Below, one piece after another: positions 1 to 7,775 of a stretch of 64,000 nucleotides of DNA. Made by a program: the position numbers and the translations under genes. The number at the start of each line of letters is the position of its first letter. Positions within the stretch are counted from its first letter, which is position 1. This stretch comes from Oscillospiraceae bacterium (lineage in GTDB: Bacteria; Bacillota; Clostridia; Oscillospirales; Oscillospiraceae). The DNA is taken from NCBI GenBank assembly GCA_902778275.1, contig CACYXE010000004.1, forward strand, positions 1 through 64,000, in the 5' to 3' direction. The notes beneath the pieces were generated by a model. The model saw nothing but the letters and a program-made list of their open reading frames with translations. It did not search any database and had not been told where the DNA came from.

Positions 1-145
1 TGTATTTGTGACCTTCCCGGTCCATAACTTTCAGAAACGCCTTGGTGGGGCCGTACTGCGCGTTGACTGCAAAAGCCGAAACGCTTAAGCTCAGGATCAG
101 ACCGAGTATGAGCAGGACGGCGAAGATTTTTTTCACAGTTTTCAT
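1..145 (-). CDS. Secreted protein, N-terminal fragment (runs off the window)
   Basis: Only the first 48 codons are inside the window. They encode a classical Sec signal peptide: a Lys-rich start (MKTVKKIF), a Leu/Ile-rich core and an SAFA cleavage region near residue 25, followed by VNAQYGP. The ATG at 145 has an AGGAG Shine-Dalgarno sequence about 7 bases upstream. The rest of the protein lies to the left, so no function can be assigned. The protein is predicted to be exported; whether it is released or wall-attached cannot be seen. Confidence 0.75.
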   Translation of the reverse strand, partial: MKTVKKIFAVLLILGLILSLSVSAFAVNAQYGPTKAFLKVMDREGHKY

Positions 146-305
146 AGTTCATTCTCCTATTTCTTTCATAACAATTCGTTTTGGCGTTGCAACAGGGGCA
201 TCAGCCTGCGATCTTTATAAGAAAAGTATATAAAGTATATAATGAAAGCGGGAAAAAGACAAGAGGATAATCAGGCGTTCTTCAGAAAAAAACCGGCAGA
301 AAAAA

Positions 306-345
306 CGGCCCCCGGATGTGACCATCCGGGGTTCGCTTTTTCTAA
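306..345 (-). terminator. Rho-independent terminator after the PAP2 gene
   Basis: A 9-bp stem (310-318 with 323-331, loop TGAC) is flanked by A-rich sequence on the left and T-rich sequence on the right, so it can act on both strands. Its position just past the stop of the minus-strand PAP2 gene makes that gene the likely client. Confidence 0.8.
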
Positions 346-375
346 AAACTAAAAACTAAAAACTGAAGACTGACC

Positions 376-1251
376 TCAGTGCTTGGGCAGCTTGAATTTC
401 AAAGCGCTCTTTTTCTTCTCCGCCGGGGGCGCGATCTCTTCCTCGGGCTCAAACGCGGCTTCCGCGGCGGGCGCGGGCTCTGCCGGCGCTTCGGGCTCAT
501 AGGCGGGCAGTTCTTCCTCCTCGTAGCCGTATTCATCGTAATCCGGGTCAAAGTCAGCCTGGCGGCCGCCGCTGCGGGTGCGGATCAGATCCGGGATCCA
601 GGTGATGTCAAAGTCCAGGATGTCCGCGCACAGGGGGATGTCGTCGTGATCCTCCAGCAGGCGGAAAATGAGCAGCGTAATGGCATAGGCGATGAACGCG
701 GAAAGCAGACCGATGACGGCGGCGAACAGCACGTCGGAGGGATAGTGGGCCATCAGATAGTTCCGGGAGAAGGCCATCAACAGAACGGCGACCACCGCGG
801 CGGCGCTCAGCAGAGACTTGTTGCGGCGGCGTGCGGTCAGGCTCAGAGCCGTCATGCCCGCGGTGATGGCGGTCACATGGCCGGAGGGGAAGGAGAAACC
901 GTCTTCCGCCGGAGCGCCCACAGCCAGCCACCACTGGCGATAGACCTCCAGCGTCTCAAAGGGCCGGGGCCGTGCCACCAGGTCTTTTAAAATGATATTG
1001 GTGATCAGCGCGCCGCAGCAGACCGCACCAAAGACGCAGACGCCCATCTTGCGCGTCCGGGCAAACAGCACCAGCACCAGGGCCAGCAGGAACATCAGCA
1101 GGCCCTTCTCACCCAGCGCGCTGATGACCTTCATCACCGGCGTCAGGACCTTGCCGGCGTATTGGGCCGCGGTGTGCAGCGCGCCCAGGATGCCGTAGTC
1201 AAATCCAATAAAGGTGGAGTTGAGCCACGAGGCCATTGAGCCAAGCTCCAT
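376..1251 (-). CDS. PAP2-family membrane phosphatase with acidic C-terminal tail
   Basis: A 291-residue integral membrane lipid phosphatase. All three PAP2 signatures are present: K89...RPRP (residues 89-97), PSGH (122-125, acid/base His) and SRNYLMAHYPSD (162-173, nucleophilic His). Five or six hydrophobic segments surround them. The family dephosphorylates phosphatidic acid, undecaprenyl pyrophosphate or related lipids with the active site facing outward; the substrate here is not determined. Residues from about 235 to the end form an extra Glu/Pro/Ala-rich cytoplasmic tail that is not part of the PAP2 fold. The ATG at 1251 has an AGGAGGGG Shine-Dalgarno. It is divergent from holB and appears monocistronic. 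Confidence 0.9.
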   Translation of the reverse strand: MELGSMASWLNSTFIGFDYGILGALHTAAQYAGKVLTPVMKVISALGEKGLLMFLLALVLVLFARTRKMGVCVFGAVCCGALITNIILKDLVARPRPFETLEVYRQWWLAVGAPAEDGFSFPSGHVTAITAGMTALSLTARRRNKSLLSAAAVVAVLLMAFSRNYLMAHYPSDVLFAAVIGLLSAFIAYAITLLIFRLLEDHDDIPLCADILDFDITWIPDLIRTRSGGRQADFDPDYDEYGYEEEELPAYEPEAPAEPAPAAEAAFEPEEEIAPPAEKKKSALKFKLPKH

Positions 1252-1292
1252 ATCAGTCCCCTCCTTCTATATCTAGCGAATTTGTTTTATTT

Positions 1293-1321
1293 ATCATACA
1301 ACAGATTGGGCACAAGAACAA
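1293..1321 (-). promoter_or_regulatory. Sigma-A promoter for the PAP2 gene
   Basis: On the minus strand, TTGTTC (1321-1316) and TATGAT (1298-1293) are separated by 17 bases, about 40 bases before the start codon. Confidence 0.55.
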
Positions 1322-1370
1322 GTCCCCAAATCATTTTTTCCACAGCGCACCCGGTGTGAAAACTTGGTTA

Positions 1371-1399
1371 TTGACTATGGATTGATAAAAATGTAAAAT
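1371..1399 (+). promoter_or_regulatory. Sigma-A promoter for holB-ricT
   Basis: TTGACT (1371-1376) and TAAAAT (1394-1399) have 17-bp spacing, 40 bases before the holB start. It probably drives holB, ricT and the membrane protein at 3606, which lie head to tail with gaps of 4 and 9 bases. Confidence 0.65.
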
Positions 1400-1438
1400 A
1401 TATTAGTTAAGGTATACCCTCAGCATTTGGAGGCTCGG

Positions 1439-2251
1439 ATGGCTCAACTGCAGTTTGGCGACGCAAAGCGTCTCTCACATGCCTATATGATCTCCGCGCT
1501 GGACCGGGAGGAAGCCCTGCGCACGGCGCGCCGGCTGGCTGCCGCCGCGGTCTGTACCCAGCAGGGCCGGGCGCCCTGCGGACAGTGCCGCGCCTGCCGA
1601 AAGGTGCAGGAGAACATCCACCCGGACGTGATCACCATTGCCCGGCTGGAGGATGACAAGGGCCGCAAGAAGCGGGAGATCGGCGTGGACCAGATCCGGC
1701 AGCTTTCCCGGGACGCCGTGGTGCTGCCCAATGAGGCGGAACGGAAGGTCTATATCATCGAGGATGCGGACAGGATGAACGCGGCGGCCCAGAACGCGGC
1801 GCTGAAGCTGCTGGAGGAGCCGCCAAAGGGCGTGATGTTCCTGTTGTGCGTGGAGAATGCCCAGCTGCTTCTCCCCACGGTGCGCTCCCGCTGCGCGGAG
1901 ATCCTGTGCGGCGGCGGGCAGAGCGCGGAGGATGAGGAGAACCGCAAGCTGGCCAGGGGCTATGTGAAAGCCGTCTCCTCCGGCAACCGGGCGGAGCTGT
2001 ACCGCTGGTGCGCCGCCCACGAGGGCATGGACAACCGGGCTGCGGCGGCTTTTGCGGAGGCGGCGTCGGCCCTGTTGGCGGATATGCTCTGCGGCCGGGA
2101 AGCAGATCTGGGATTGAGCCGGGGCCAATTGCGGCGGCTGCTGGCGCTGATGGAGCGCTGCGGCAGCTATCTGCAGGTAAATGTGGGGGTCAGGCAACTA
2201 TTTGGCCTGCTGGCGGTGGACGCCATCGACAGCGGCGGAAACAGAGGATAA
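1439..2251 (+). CDS. holB: DNA polymerase III delta' subunit
   Basis: A 270-residue clamp-loader subunit that helps load the beta clamp on primed DNA. The AAA+ core is recognisable (SHAYMIS near residue 13, NAALKLLEEPP near 125, TVRSRC of the SRC motif). A zinc-binding knuckle is formed by C39, C47, C50 and C53. As usual for delta', there is no clear Walker A motif, so the subunit should not hydrolyse ATP. A TTG at 1427 would extend the frame, but TTTGGAGG at 1427-1433 is better placed as the Shine-Dalgarno for ATG 1439. The next gene, ricT, starts 4 bases after the stop, a pairing common in Bacillota. Confidence 0.93.
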   Translation: MAQLQFGDAKRLSHAYMISALDREEALRTARRLAAAAVCTQQGRAPCGQCRACRKVQENIHPDVITIARLEDDKGRKKREIGVDQIRQLSRDAVVLPNEAERKVYIIEDADRMNAAAQNAALKLLEEPPKGVMFLLCVENAQLLLPTVRSRCAEILCGGGQSAEDEENRKLARGYVKAVSSGNRAELYRWCAAHEGMDNRAAAAFAEAASALLADMLCGREADLGLSRGQLRRLLALMERCGSYLQVNVGVRQLFGLLAVDAIDSGGNRG

Positions 2252-2255
2252 GACA

Positions 2256-3596
2256 TTGATCGACGTAGTAAGCATAAAATTCAAAAACCGGGGAAAGAGC
2301 TACTTCTTCTCCCCCAACGGCCTGCAGATCAAAAGCGGGGATAAGGTGATCGTGGAGACCGCCAAGGGTCTGGAGATCGCCGACTGCAGCCACGGCAACC
2401 ATCCCGTGGAGGACACGGCGGTGGTACTGCCCCTGCGCCCGGTGGTGCGCATTGCCACCTCCGACGATCTGCGGGTGGCGGAACTGAACAAGAAGCGGGA
2501 AAAAGAGGCCTTCAAGATCTGCCAGCAGAAGATCGAGGAACACGGTCTGGACATGAAGCTGGTGGACGTGGAATGCAATTTCGAGGGGAACAAGACCATG
2601 TTCTTCTTCACCTCCGACGGCCGTGTGGACTTCCGCGAGCTGGTGAAGGATCTGGCGGGCATCTTCCGCAACCGGATCGAGCTGCGGCAGATCGGCGTGC
2701 GGGACGAGGCCAAGATGATCGGCGGCATCGGCATCTGCGGCAGGCCCTATTGCTGCAACCAGTTTCTGGACGAGTTCCAGCCGGTGTCCACCAAGATGGC
2801 CAAGATCCAGTCTCTGTCCCTCAACCCCACCAAGATCTCCGGCAGCTGCGGCAGACTGATGTGCTGCCTGCGCTATGAGCAGGAGGCCTACGAGGAGCTG
2901 ATCAAGAAGGTGCCCAAGCAGGGCGCTTTCGTGGAGACCAAGGACGGCTACGGCACCGCCGTGCAGGTGAACCTTCTGCGCCAGACGGTCAAGGTCCGGC
3001 TGGACGAGGGCAATGACGACAGCCTGCACCTGTTCAAGGCCAACGAGCTGGCCGCCGTGCCCGGCGGCAGACCCAAGGACGGAGAGGCCCCCGCCCACGT
3101 GCTGCACTATGTGCCGCCTGTGGAGGAAGAAGAGGAAGAAGCGGCCGCCGACGAATGGGCCGTGCCGGTCATGGTGGTGCCCGAGCCGGTGTCTCCCGCC
3201 GAGGGCGACGCAGCCGAAGAGGGCAAGAAGCGCAGCCGCCGCCGCAGAGGCGGACGGGGCAAGGGAAAAGGCGCCGAGGGCGAGAAGCCTGCGCAGTCCC
3301 GGGAGGCCGCCAAGGAACAGCCCAAAGAGCAGGCCAAATCCGGCCGCGGCCGCAAAGGCGCAGCCCAGGGCGAGAAGAAGGGCGAGCAGTCTGCCAAATC
3401 CGCCGAGGGCAAGAATCGGCGCAATCGAAATGAGGGCGGCAAGACCACGGTCAAGCCCGTGAAGGTGGAGCACCACGCCGAGGGCGAAAGCTCCTCCGGC
3501 ACCGGTGAGGGCGGCCAATCGGGCAGCCGTCGCCGCCGCAGCCGCTACCGCGGGCGGCCCAAGTCCAAGCCCGGCGGAGAGAACAAAGAGAGCTGA
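2256..3596 (+). CDS. ricT: PSP1-domain protein RicT (YaaT)
   Basis: A 446-residue protein. In Bacillus the RicA-RicF-RicT complex binds [4Fe-4S] clusters, works with RNase Y in mRNA maturation and affects competence and sporulation. The diagnostic Cys blocks CGRPYCC (161-167) and CGRLMCC (198-204) are intact. The start is most likely TTG 2256, giving MIDVVSIKFK after an AGAGGA site; the open frame upstream lies inside holB. Residues from about 290 to the end are a long low-complexity tail, first acidic, then Lys/Arg/Gly-rich, which resembles RNA-binding disordered tails and makes the protein far longer than the about 275 residues typical of the family. Confidence 0.9.
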   Translation: MIDVVSIKFKNRGKSYFFSPNGLQIKSGDKVIVETAKGLEIADCSHGNHPVEDTAVVLPLRPVVRIATSDDLRVAELNKKREKEAFKICQQKIEEHGLDMKLVDVECNFEGNKTMFFFTSDGRVDFRELVKDLAGIFRNRIELRQIGVRDEAKMIGGIGICGRPYCCNQFLDEFQPVSTKMAKIQSLSLNPTKISGSCGRLMCCLRYEQEAYEELIKKVPKQGAFVETKDGYGTAVQVNLLRQTVKVRLDEGNDDSLHLFKANELAAVPGGRPKDGEAPAHVLHYVPPVEEEEEEAAADEWAVPVMVVPEPVSPAEGDAAEEGKKRSRRRRGGRGKGKGAEGEKPAQSREAAKEQPKEQAKSGRGRKGAAQGEKKGEQSAKSAEGKNRRNRNEGGKTTVKPVKVEHHAEGESSSGTGEGGQSGSRRRRSRYRGRPKSKPGGENKES

Positions 3597-3605
3597 GAGG
3601 GCTGA

Positions 3606-5135
3606 ATGATGCTTGCGTCCGAAAAGGATCCCCGGCGGTCTGTCCGCCGGGGTCTGCGGTTTTTATACTGTCTGGCCATCGCTGTGGTGATGCTGGGGCT
3701 CTGTTCCCGCAGCTCGCCCCTGTACCCGCTCAACGACTGGGTGGATACCAACTGCTTCTTCACCGTGGGCAAGGCCATGTTCAACGGCCGTGTGGTCTAC
3801 CGGGATATCTATGAGCAAAAGGGCGTACTGCTCTATTTCCTCTATGGCCTGTCCTGGCTGATCTCCCACACCGACTATCTGGGCGTGTACCTGTTGGAGT
3901 GCCTGTGTATGGCGGGCTTTCTGTATCTCACCTGGCGCACCGCGGACCTGCTGGTGAGTCCCGGGGCTTACGCCCTGGTGCTTCCCGGCCTGGCGGCGGT
4001 ACTGTGCAGCAGCTATGCCTTCTATCTGGGCGGCAGTGTGGAGCAGCTGGGCCTGGCCCTGCTGTATCTGCCGCTGCACTGTATGATCCAAAGCTATGTG
4101 ACAGACGGCGCTTATGTGCCCTCCCGGGGCCGGATCTTTGCCATGGGCGCGGCGGCGGGCTGCCTGCTGTGGATGAAGTTCACGCTGCTGGGGGTCTACA
4201 TCGGATATATGCTGTTTGTCCTGGCACTGCAGCTCTGCCGCCGGGACCCGGCGGGCTTGTGGCGCGCGGCGGGCGCCTTCCTGCTGGGGCTGCTGGCGGT
4301 GACGGCACCGTGGCTCGTGTACTTCGGCGTGAATCACGCCCTGAAGGACGCTTTCGTCAGCTACTTCTACAACAACGTCGCGCTCTACCCGCAGCTGGAG
4401 GGGAACCGGCTGGCTTTCCTGTGGACCAATCTGCGGCACGGCCTGCTGTGGAACGCCCGGATGACCCTGCTGATGGGGATCGGTGTTTTGGGCATCCTGT
4501 TGTCCAAAAGCAAGTGGCCCTTCAAGCTGGGCATGGGCTGCCTGTATGTCTGTACGGTGATCTTCCTCTACATCGGCGGCGCGGCCTACGACTACTATGC
4601 CTTCGGCATGGCGGCCCTGTGCGTTCCCGGCGCCCTGACCATCGCCTGGTTGGGGGAACAGGGTTTTCGGCACCTGGGGCTTGCGCGGAGAAGCGCCCGT
4701 ACCCGGCGGACCGTCACGGCGCTGCTGTGCGCCGTCTTCCTGGCGGGCGGAGGACTCTTTGCCCGGCGGCATTCCGTCAACAGCTTTTACACCGCTTACG
4801 CGCGGGAGGACATGTGGTACAGCCGCTTTGCGGAGATCATCACGGCATCGGAGGATCAGAGCCAGCTGAATTACGGCTTCCTGGATCTGGGCGAATACAC
4901 GGTGACCGGCTACGTGCCCCAGGGGAAGTTTTTCTGCGTGCTGAACCTGGACCTGCCGGAAATGCGGCAGGAGATCGAGGACTCGGTGCGGCAGCGGAAA
5001 ACCAAGTATATCGTCAGCATCGCCTACGAGGGGGATCCGCTGCTGACGGAAAACTACGATGTGGTGGAAGCGATAGACAGCTTTTATGAATTCGAGAATG
5101 TGCCCATGCGCTATTATCTTCTGGAGCGCAAATGA
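3606..5135 (+). CDS. Polytopic glycosyltransferase-like membrane protein
   Basis: A 509-residue protein with roughly eleven hydrophobic segments. The first external loop carries NDWVDTNCFFTVGKA and an RDIYEQKG motif, the layout of GT39/PMT-like GT-C glycosyltransferases in which an acidic residue in loop 1 is catalytic. The last 100 residues form a soluble domain. The likely role is transfer of a sugar from a lipid-linked donor to a cell-surface acceptor, but neither is known. ATGATG at 3606 lies 9 bases after ricT behind a weak AGAGGG site, so it is probably co-transcribed with holB and ricT. Confidence 0.65.
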   Translation: MMLASEKDPRRSVRRGLRFLYCLAIAVVMLGLCSRSSPLYPLNDWVDTNCFFTVGKAMFNGRVVYRDIYEQKGVLLYFLYGLSWLISHTDYLGVYLLECLCMAGFLYLTWRTADLLVSPGAYALVLPGLAAVLCSSYAFYLGGSVEQLGLALLYLPLHCMIQSYVTDGAYVPSRGRIFAMGAAAGCLLWMKFTLLGVYIGYMLFVLALQLCRRDPAGLWRAAGAFLLGLLAVTAPWLVYFGVNHALKDAFVSYFYNNVALYPQLEGNRLAFLWTNLRHGLLWNARMTLLMGIGVLGILLSKSKWPFKLGMGCLYVCTVIFLYIGGAAYDYYAFGMAALCVPGALTIAWLGEQGFRHLGLARRSARTRRTVTALLCAVFLAGGGLFARRHSVNSFYTAYAREDMWYSRFAEIITASEDQSQLNYGFLDLGEYTVTGYVPQGKFFCVLNLDLPEMRQEIEDSVRQRKTKYIVSIAYEGDPLLTENYDVVEAIDSFYEFENVPMRYYLLERK

Positions 5136-5172
5136 AAGAACGGCTCTTCCAATGCTTGGCAGAGCCGTTCTT
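5136..5172. terminator. Shared bidirectional terminator
   Basis: A perfect 12-bp stem (5136-5147 with 5161-5172) begins one base after the stop of the plus-strand gene and ends three bases before the stop of the converging minus-strand lipoprotein gene. A single hairpin therefore serves both. Confidence 0.85.
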
Positions 5173-5175
5173 CGG

Positions 5176-5733
5176 TCAGCGCAGGCCCGCGGCCTGCATC
5201 AGCGCTTCCGTCACGGACAGCGCATGTTCATCCCAGGGATACCCGCAGTCCTCGCAGCCCGCGTCGGCCAGCAGCATGGCGGCCTGTTCGGTATCTTCGC
5301 CGGTGAGCATGCGCACGCTGAAGTCCACGGCGCCCAGCTGTTCGGCAAAGTCTGCGGGGATGTCCGGATTCATGGTGGGAACCCAGGCCTCGTAGGCGGC
5401 GGCGACGCCTGCCGCATCCAGCGTGCAGCCGTCGGCCCAGTCCAGCAGCTCCGCCGCGGCGGCTGCGGCGCGCAGAGAGCTGCCCGCGGTGCCGATGGTC
5501 ACATAGTCCCGCATCCAGCCCAGCAGCTCGCCCAGGGCTGCCTGTTGGGCGCTTTCGTCGGATCCGTCTTCTGCGGCAGCAGCCTGGGCGGGAGCCGCGT
5601 CCGCGGGGGCCGGGGCTTCCTCTGCGGCGGTGGGTTCGGCCGCGGTCTGCGCTGGGGCAGCGGGGGCGGCCTTCCCGCAGGCGCTGAGCGGCAGCGCCAG
5701 ACAGAGCAGGGAAATCAAAAGCAGTTTTTTCAT
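5176..5733 (-). CDS. Small Ala-rich lipoprotein
   Basis: A 185-residue predicted lipoprotein. The signal peptide MKKLLLISLLCLALPLSAC ends in a good lipobox (LSAC), so the Cys at residue 19 should be lipidated. An Ala/Pro/Glu-rich linker (residues 22-65) leads to a compact, mostly helical domain with a Cys pair near the C-terminus (GCEDCGYPWD). I recognise no family. ATG 5733 has a GGAGG site 6 bases upstream; the in-frame ATG 60 bases further out has none. It is monocistronic, between two terminators. Confidence 0.75.
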   Translation of the reverse strand: MKKLLLISLLCLALPLSACGKAAPAAPAQTAAEPTAAEEAPAPADAAPAQAAAAEDGSDESAQQAALGELLGWMRDYVTIGTAGSSLRAAAAAAELLDWADGCTLDAAGVAAAYEAWVPTMNPDIPADFAEQLGAVDFSVRMLTGEDTEQAAMLLADAGCEDCGYPWDEHALSVTEALMQAAGLR

Positions 5734-5805
5734 GTTGTCCTCCGTAATCCTTTTTGCTGAGCATACTATAAACCCAAAGGCTGATTTTGTCATCTTAAGA
5801 ATTCT

Positions 5806-5847
5806 GAAAAAACCCTCAAGCGGCTGCTGCCGCTTGAGGGTTTTTGG
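5806..5847. terminator. Terminator of the ABC-exporter operon
   Basis: A perfect 12-bp stem (5813-5824 with 5829-5840, loop TGCT) has an A-run on the left and a T-run on the right. It lies 15 bases past the stop of the minus-strand exporter gene. Confidence 0.88.
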
Positions 5848-5861
5848 GTTTTGCCTTGCGC

Positions 5862-7775
5862 TTACTCCAGCTCGAAGGCGCCGGTGTACAGCTGATAATA
5901 GGTGCCCTTTTCGGCGATCAGCCGTTCATGGCTGCCCCGCTCGATGATGCGGCCGTGGTCCAGCACCATGATCACGTCGGAATCCATGACCGTGGAGAGC
6001 CGGTGGGCGATAACGAAGACGGTGCGGCCCTCCATCAGCTTATCCATGCCCCGCTGCACGATGGCTTCGGTGCGGGTGTCGATGGAGGAGGTGGCCTCGT
6101 CCAGGATCATTACCGGCGGGTCAGCCACGGCAGCCCGGGCAATGGCCAGCAGCTGGCGCTGCCCCTGGGACAGGTTGGCGCCGTTGTTGGTGAGCATGGT
6201 CTCGTAACCCTCGGGCAGGCGGGAGATGAAATCGTCCGCGCCGGAGAGCTTTGCCGCGGCCACGCAGTCCTCGTCGCTGGCGTCCAGCCGCCCATAGCGG
6301 ATGTTCTCAAGCACCGTGCCGGTGAACAGGTTGGTGTCCTGCAGCACCAGACCCAGAGAGCGGCGCAGGTCGGCTTTTTTGATCTTGTTGATGTTGATGC
6401 CGTCGTAGCGGATCTTGCCGTCGGCGATATCGTAGAAACGGTTGATGAGGTTGGTGATGGTGGTCTTGCCCGCGCCGGTGGCGCCCACGAAGGCCACCTG
6501 CTGGCCGGGCTCGGCATAGACCGTCACATCGTGCAGCACTTCCTTGCCTTCCTCATAGGAGAAGTCCACATCGAACATGCGCACGTCGCCCCGCAGGAGG
6601 GTGTAGGTGACGCTGCCGTCGGCGCTGTGGGGGTGCCGCCAGGCCCAGTGCCCGGTACGCTCGGCCGACTCGGTGACGCTGCCGTCCTCGGCGATCCTGG
6701 CGTTGACCAGGGTCACATAGCCCTCGTCGGCCTCCGGCTGCTCCTGGGTGAGCATGCGGATGCGCTGGGCGCCGGCGCCGGCCATGACGATGGCGTTGAT
6801 CTGCTGGCTCAGCTGGTTGACGTTGCCGGTGAACTGCCGGGTCATGTTCAGGAAGGGCACCAGGATGCTGATACTGAAGGCCATGCCGGACAGGCTCACA
6901 TTGGGCACGCCCGCCAGCAGAAACACGCCGCCGATCAGGGCCAGGGACACATAGAGGATATTGCCGATGTTGGCGATGATGGGACCCAGGATGCTGGCGT
7001 AGGCGTGGGCCCGGGAGCTGACGTGGTACAGGGCGTCGTTGACCTTGTCGAAGTCCTCGATGCTCTGTTCCTCGTGGCAGAAGACCTTGATGACCTTCTG
7101 GCCGTTCATCATCTCCTGAATGAAGCCCTCTGTGGCGGCCACGGTGCGCTGCTGCTCCATGAAGTATTTGGCAGAGCCGCCGCCCACCACCTTGGTGACG
7201 AAGTACATGGCGACCACGCCCACCAGCAGCACCAGCGTCAGCCAGATGCTGAAATACAGCATGATGGCCAGCACCACCAGCACGATGGAGACCGAGCGGA
7301 TCAGCGAGGGCAAAGACTGGGAGATCAGCTGCCGCAGGGTGTCGATATCATTGGTATAGAAGCTCATGATATCGCCGTGCTTATGGGTGTCGAAATAGCG
7401 GATGGGCAGGTCCTGCATATCGCCGAACATCTCCTGGCGCATCTTATCCAGAAAGCCCTGGGTGATGACGGCCATCAGCTGAGACTCCACGGTGATGGAG
7501 ATCATGGACAGCACATACAGGGAGATGAGCAGGATGAAATAGGGGACCAGCTCCGCCCTGGCGGCGGCCCAGTCGCCGCTGCGGTACCACCGCTCCACGA
7601 TGGCCAGCACGTTCTGCACGAACAGCGAGGGGATCGCGGAGACAACGGCGGAAAACAGGATGCAGAAGATGGACAGGGGCGCCAGCACCGGATAAAAGCC
7701 GAAGAACTTTTTCAGCGTCCACTTGATGGCGCCGAAATTTGCGCGGAGACTGCCGCCTGCGCGTCTTTTATTCAT
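5862..7775 (-). CDS. ABC exporter half-transporter, catalytically complete subunit
   Basis: A 637-residue type IV ABC exporter subunit: six transmembrane helices (residues about 40-330) and an ABC ATPase. Walker A GATGAGKT is near residue 432, the signature LSQGQ near 535, Walker B ILDEATSSID near 557 with the catalytic Glu, and the H-loop AHRLST is intact. About 50 extra residues lie between the two domains. ATG 7775 has a GGAGGTGA site and overlaps the stop of the upstream partner gene by 8 bases, so the two are translationally coupled. Heterodimeric exporters of this kind (BmrCD, TmrAB types) move drugs, lipids or peptides; the substrate is unknown, but the MarR gene in the operon suggests a toxic or antimicrobial compound. 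Confidence 0.92.
   Translation of the reverse strand: MNKRRAGGSLRANFGAIKWTLKKFFGFYPVLAPLSIFCILFSAVVSAIPSLFVQNVLAIVERWYRSGDWAAARAELVPYFILLISLYVLSMISITVESQLMAVITQGFLDKMRQEMFGDMQDLPIRYFDTHKHGDIMSFYTNDIDTLRQLISQSLPSLIRSVSIVLVVLAIMLYFSIWLTLVLLVGVVAMYFVTKVVGGGSAKYFMEQQRTVAATEGFIQEMMNGQKVIKVFCHEEQSIEDFDKVNDALYHVSSRAHAYASILGPIIANIGNILYVSLALIGGVFLLAGVPNVSLSGMAFSISILVPFLNMTRQFTGNVNQLSQQINAIVMAGAGAQRIRMLTQEQPEADEGYVTLVNARIAEDGSVTESAERTGHWAWRHPHSADGSVTYTLLRGDVRMFDVDFSYEEGKEVLHDVTVYAEPGQQVAFVGATGAGKTTITNLINRFYDIADGKIRYDGININKIKKADLRRSLGLVLQDTNLFTGTVLENIRYGRLDASDEDCVAAAKLSGADDFISRLPEGYETMLTNNGANLSQGQRQLLAIARAAVADPPVMILDEATSSIDTRTEAIVQRGMDKLMEGRTVFVIAHRLSTVMDSDVIMVLDHGRIIERGSHERLIAEKGTYYQLYTGAFELE

Noticed and set aside
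1332-1342. A DnaA-box-like sequence (TTTTCCACA) before holB.
   Set aside because: It is a single match without neighbours, expected by chance.
1427-1438. Upstream TTG start for holB.
   Set aside because: It lies within the Shine-Dalgarno of the ATG at 1439.
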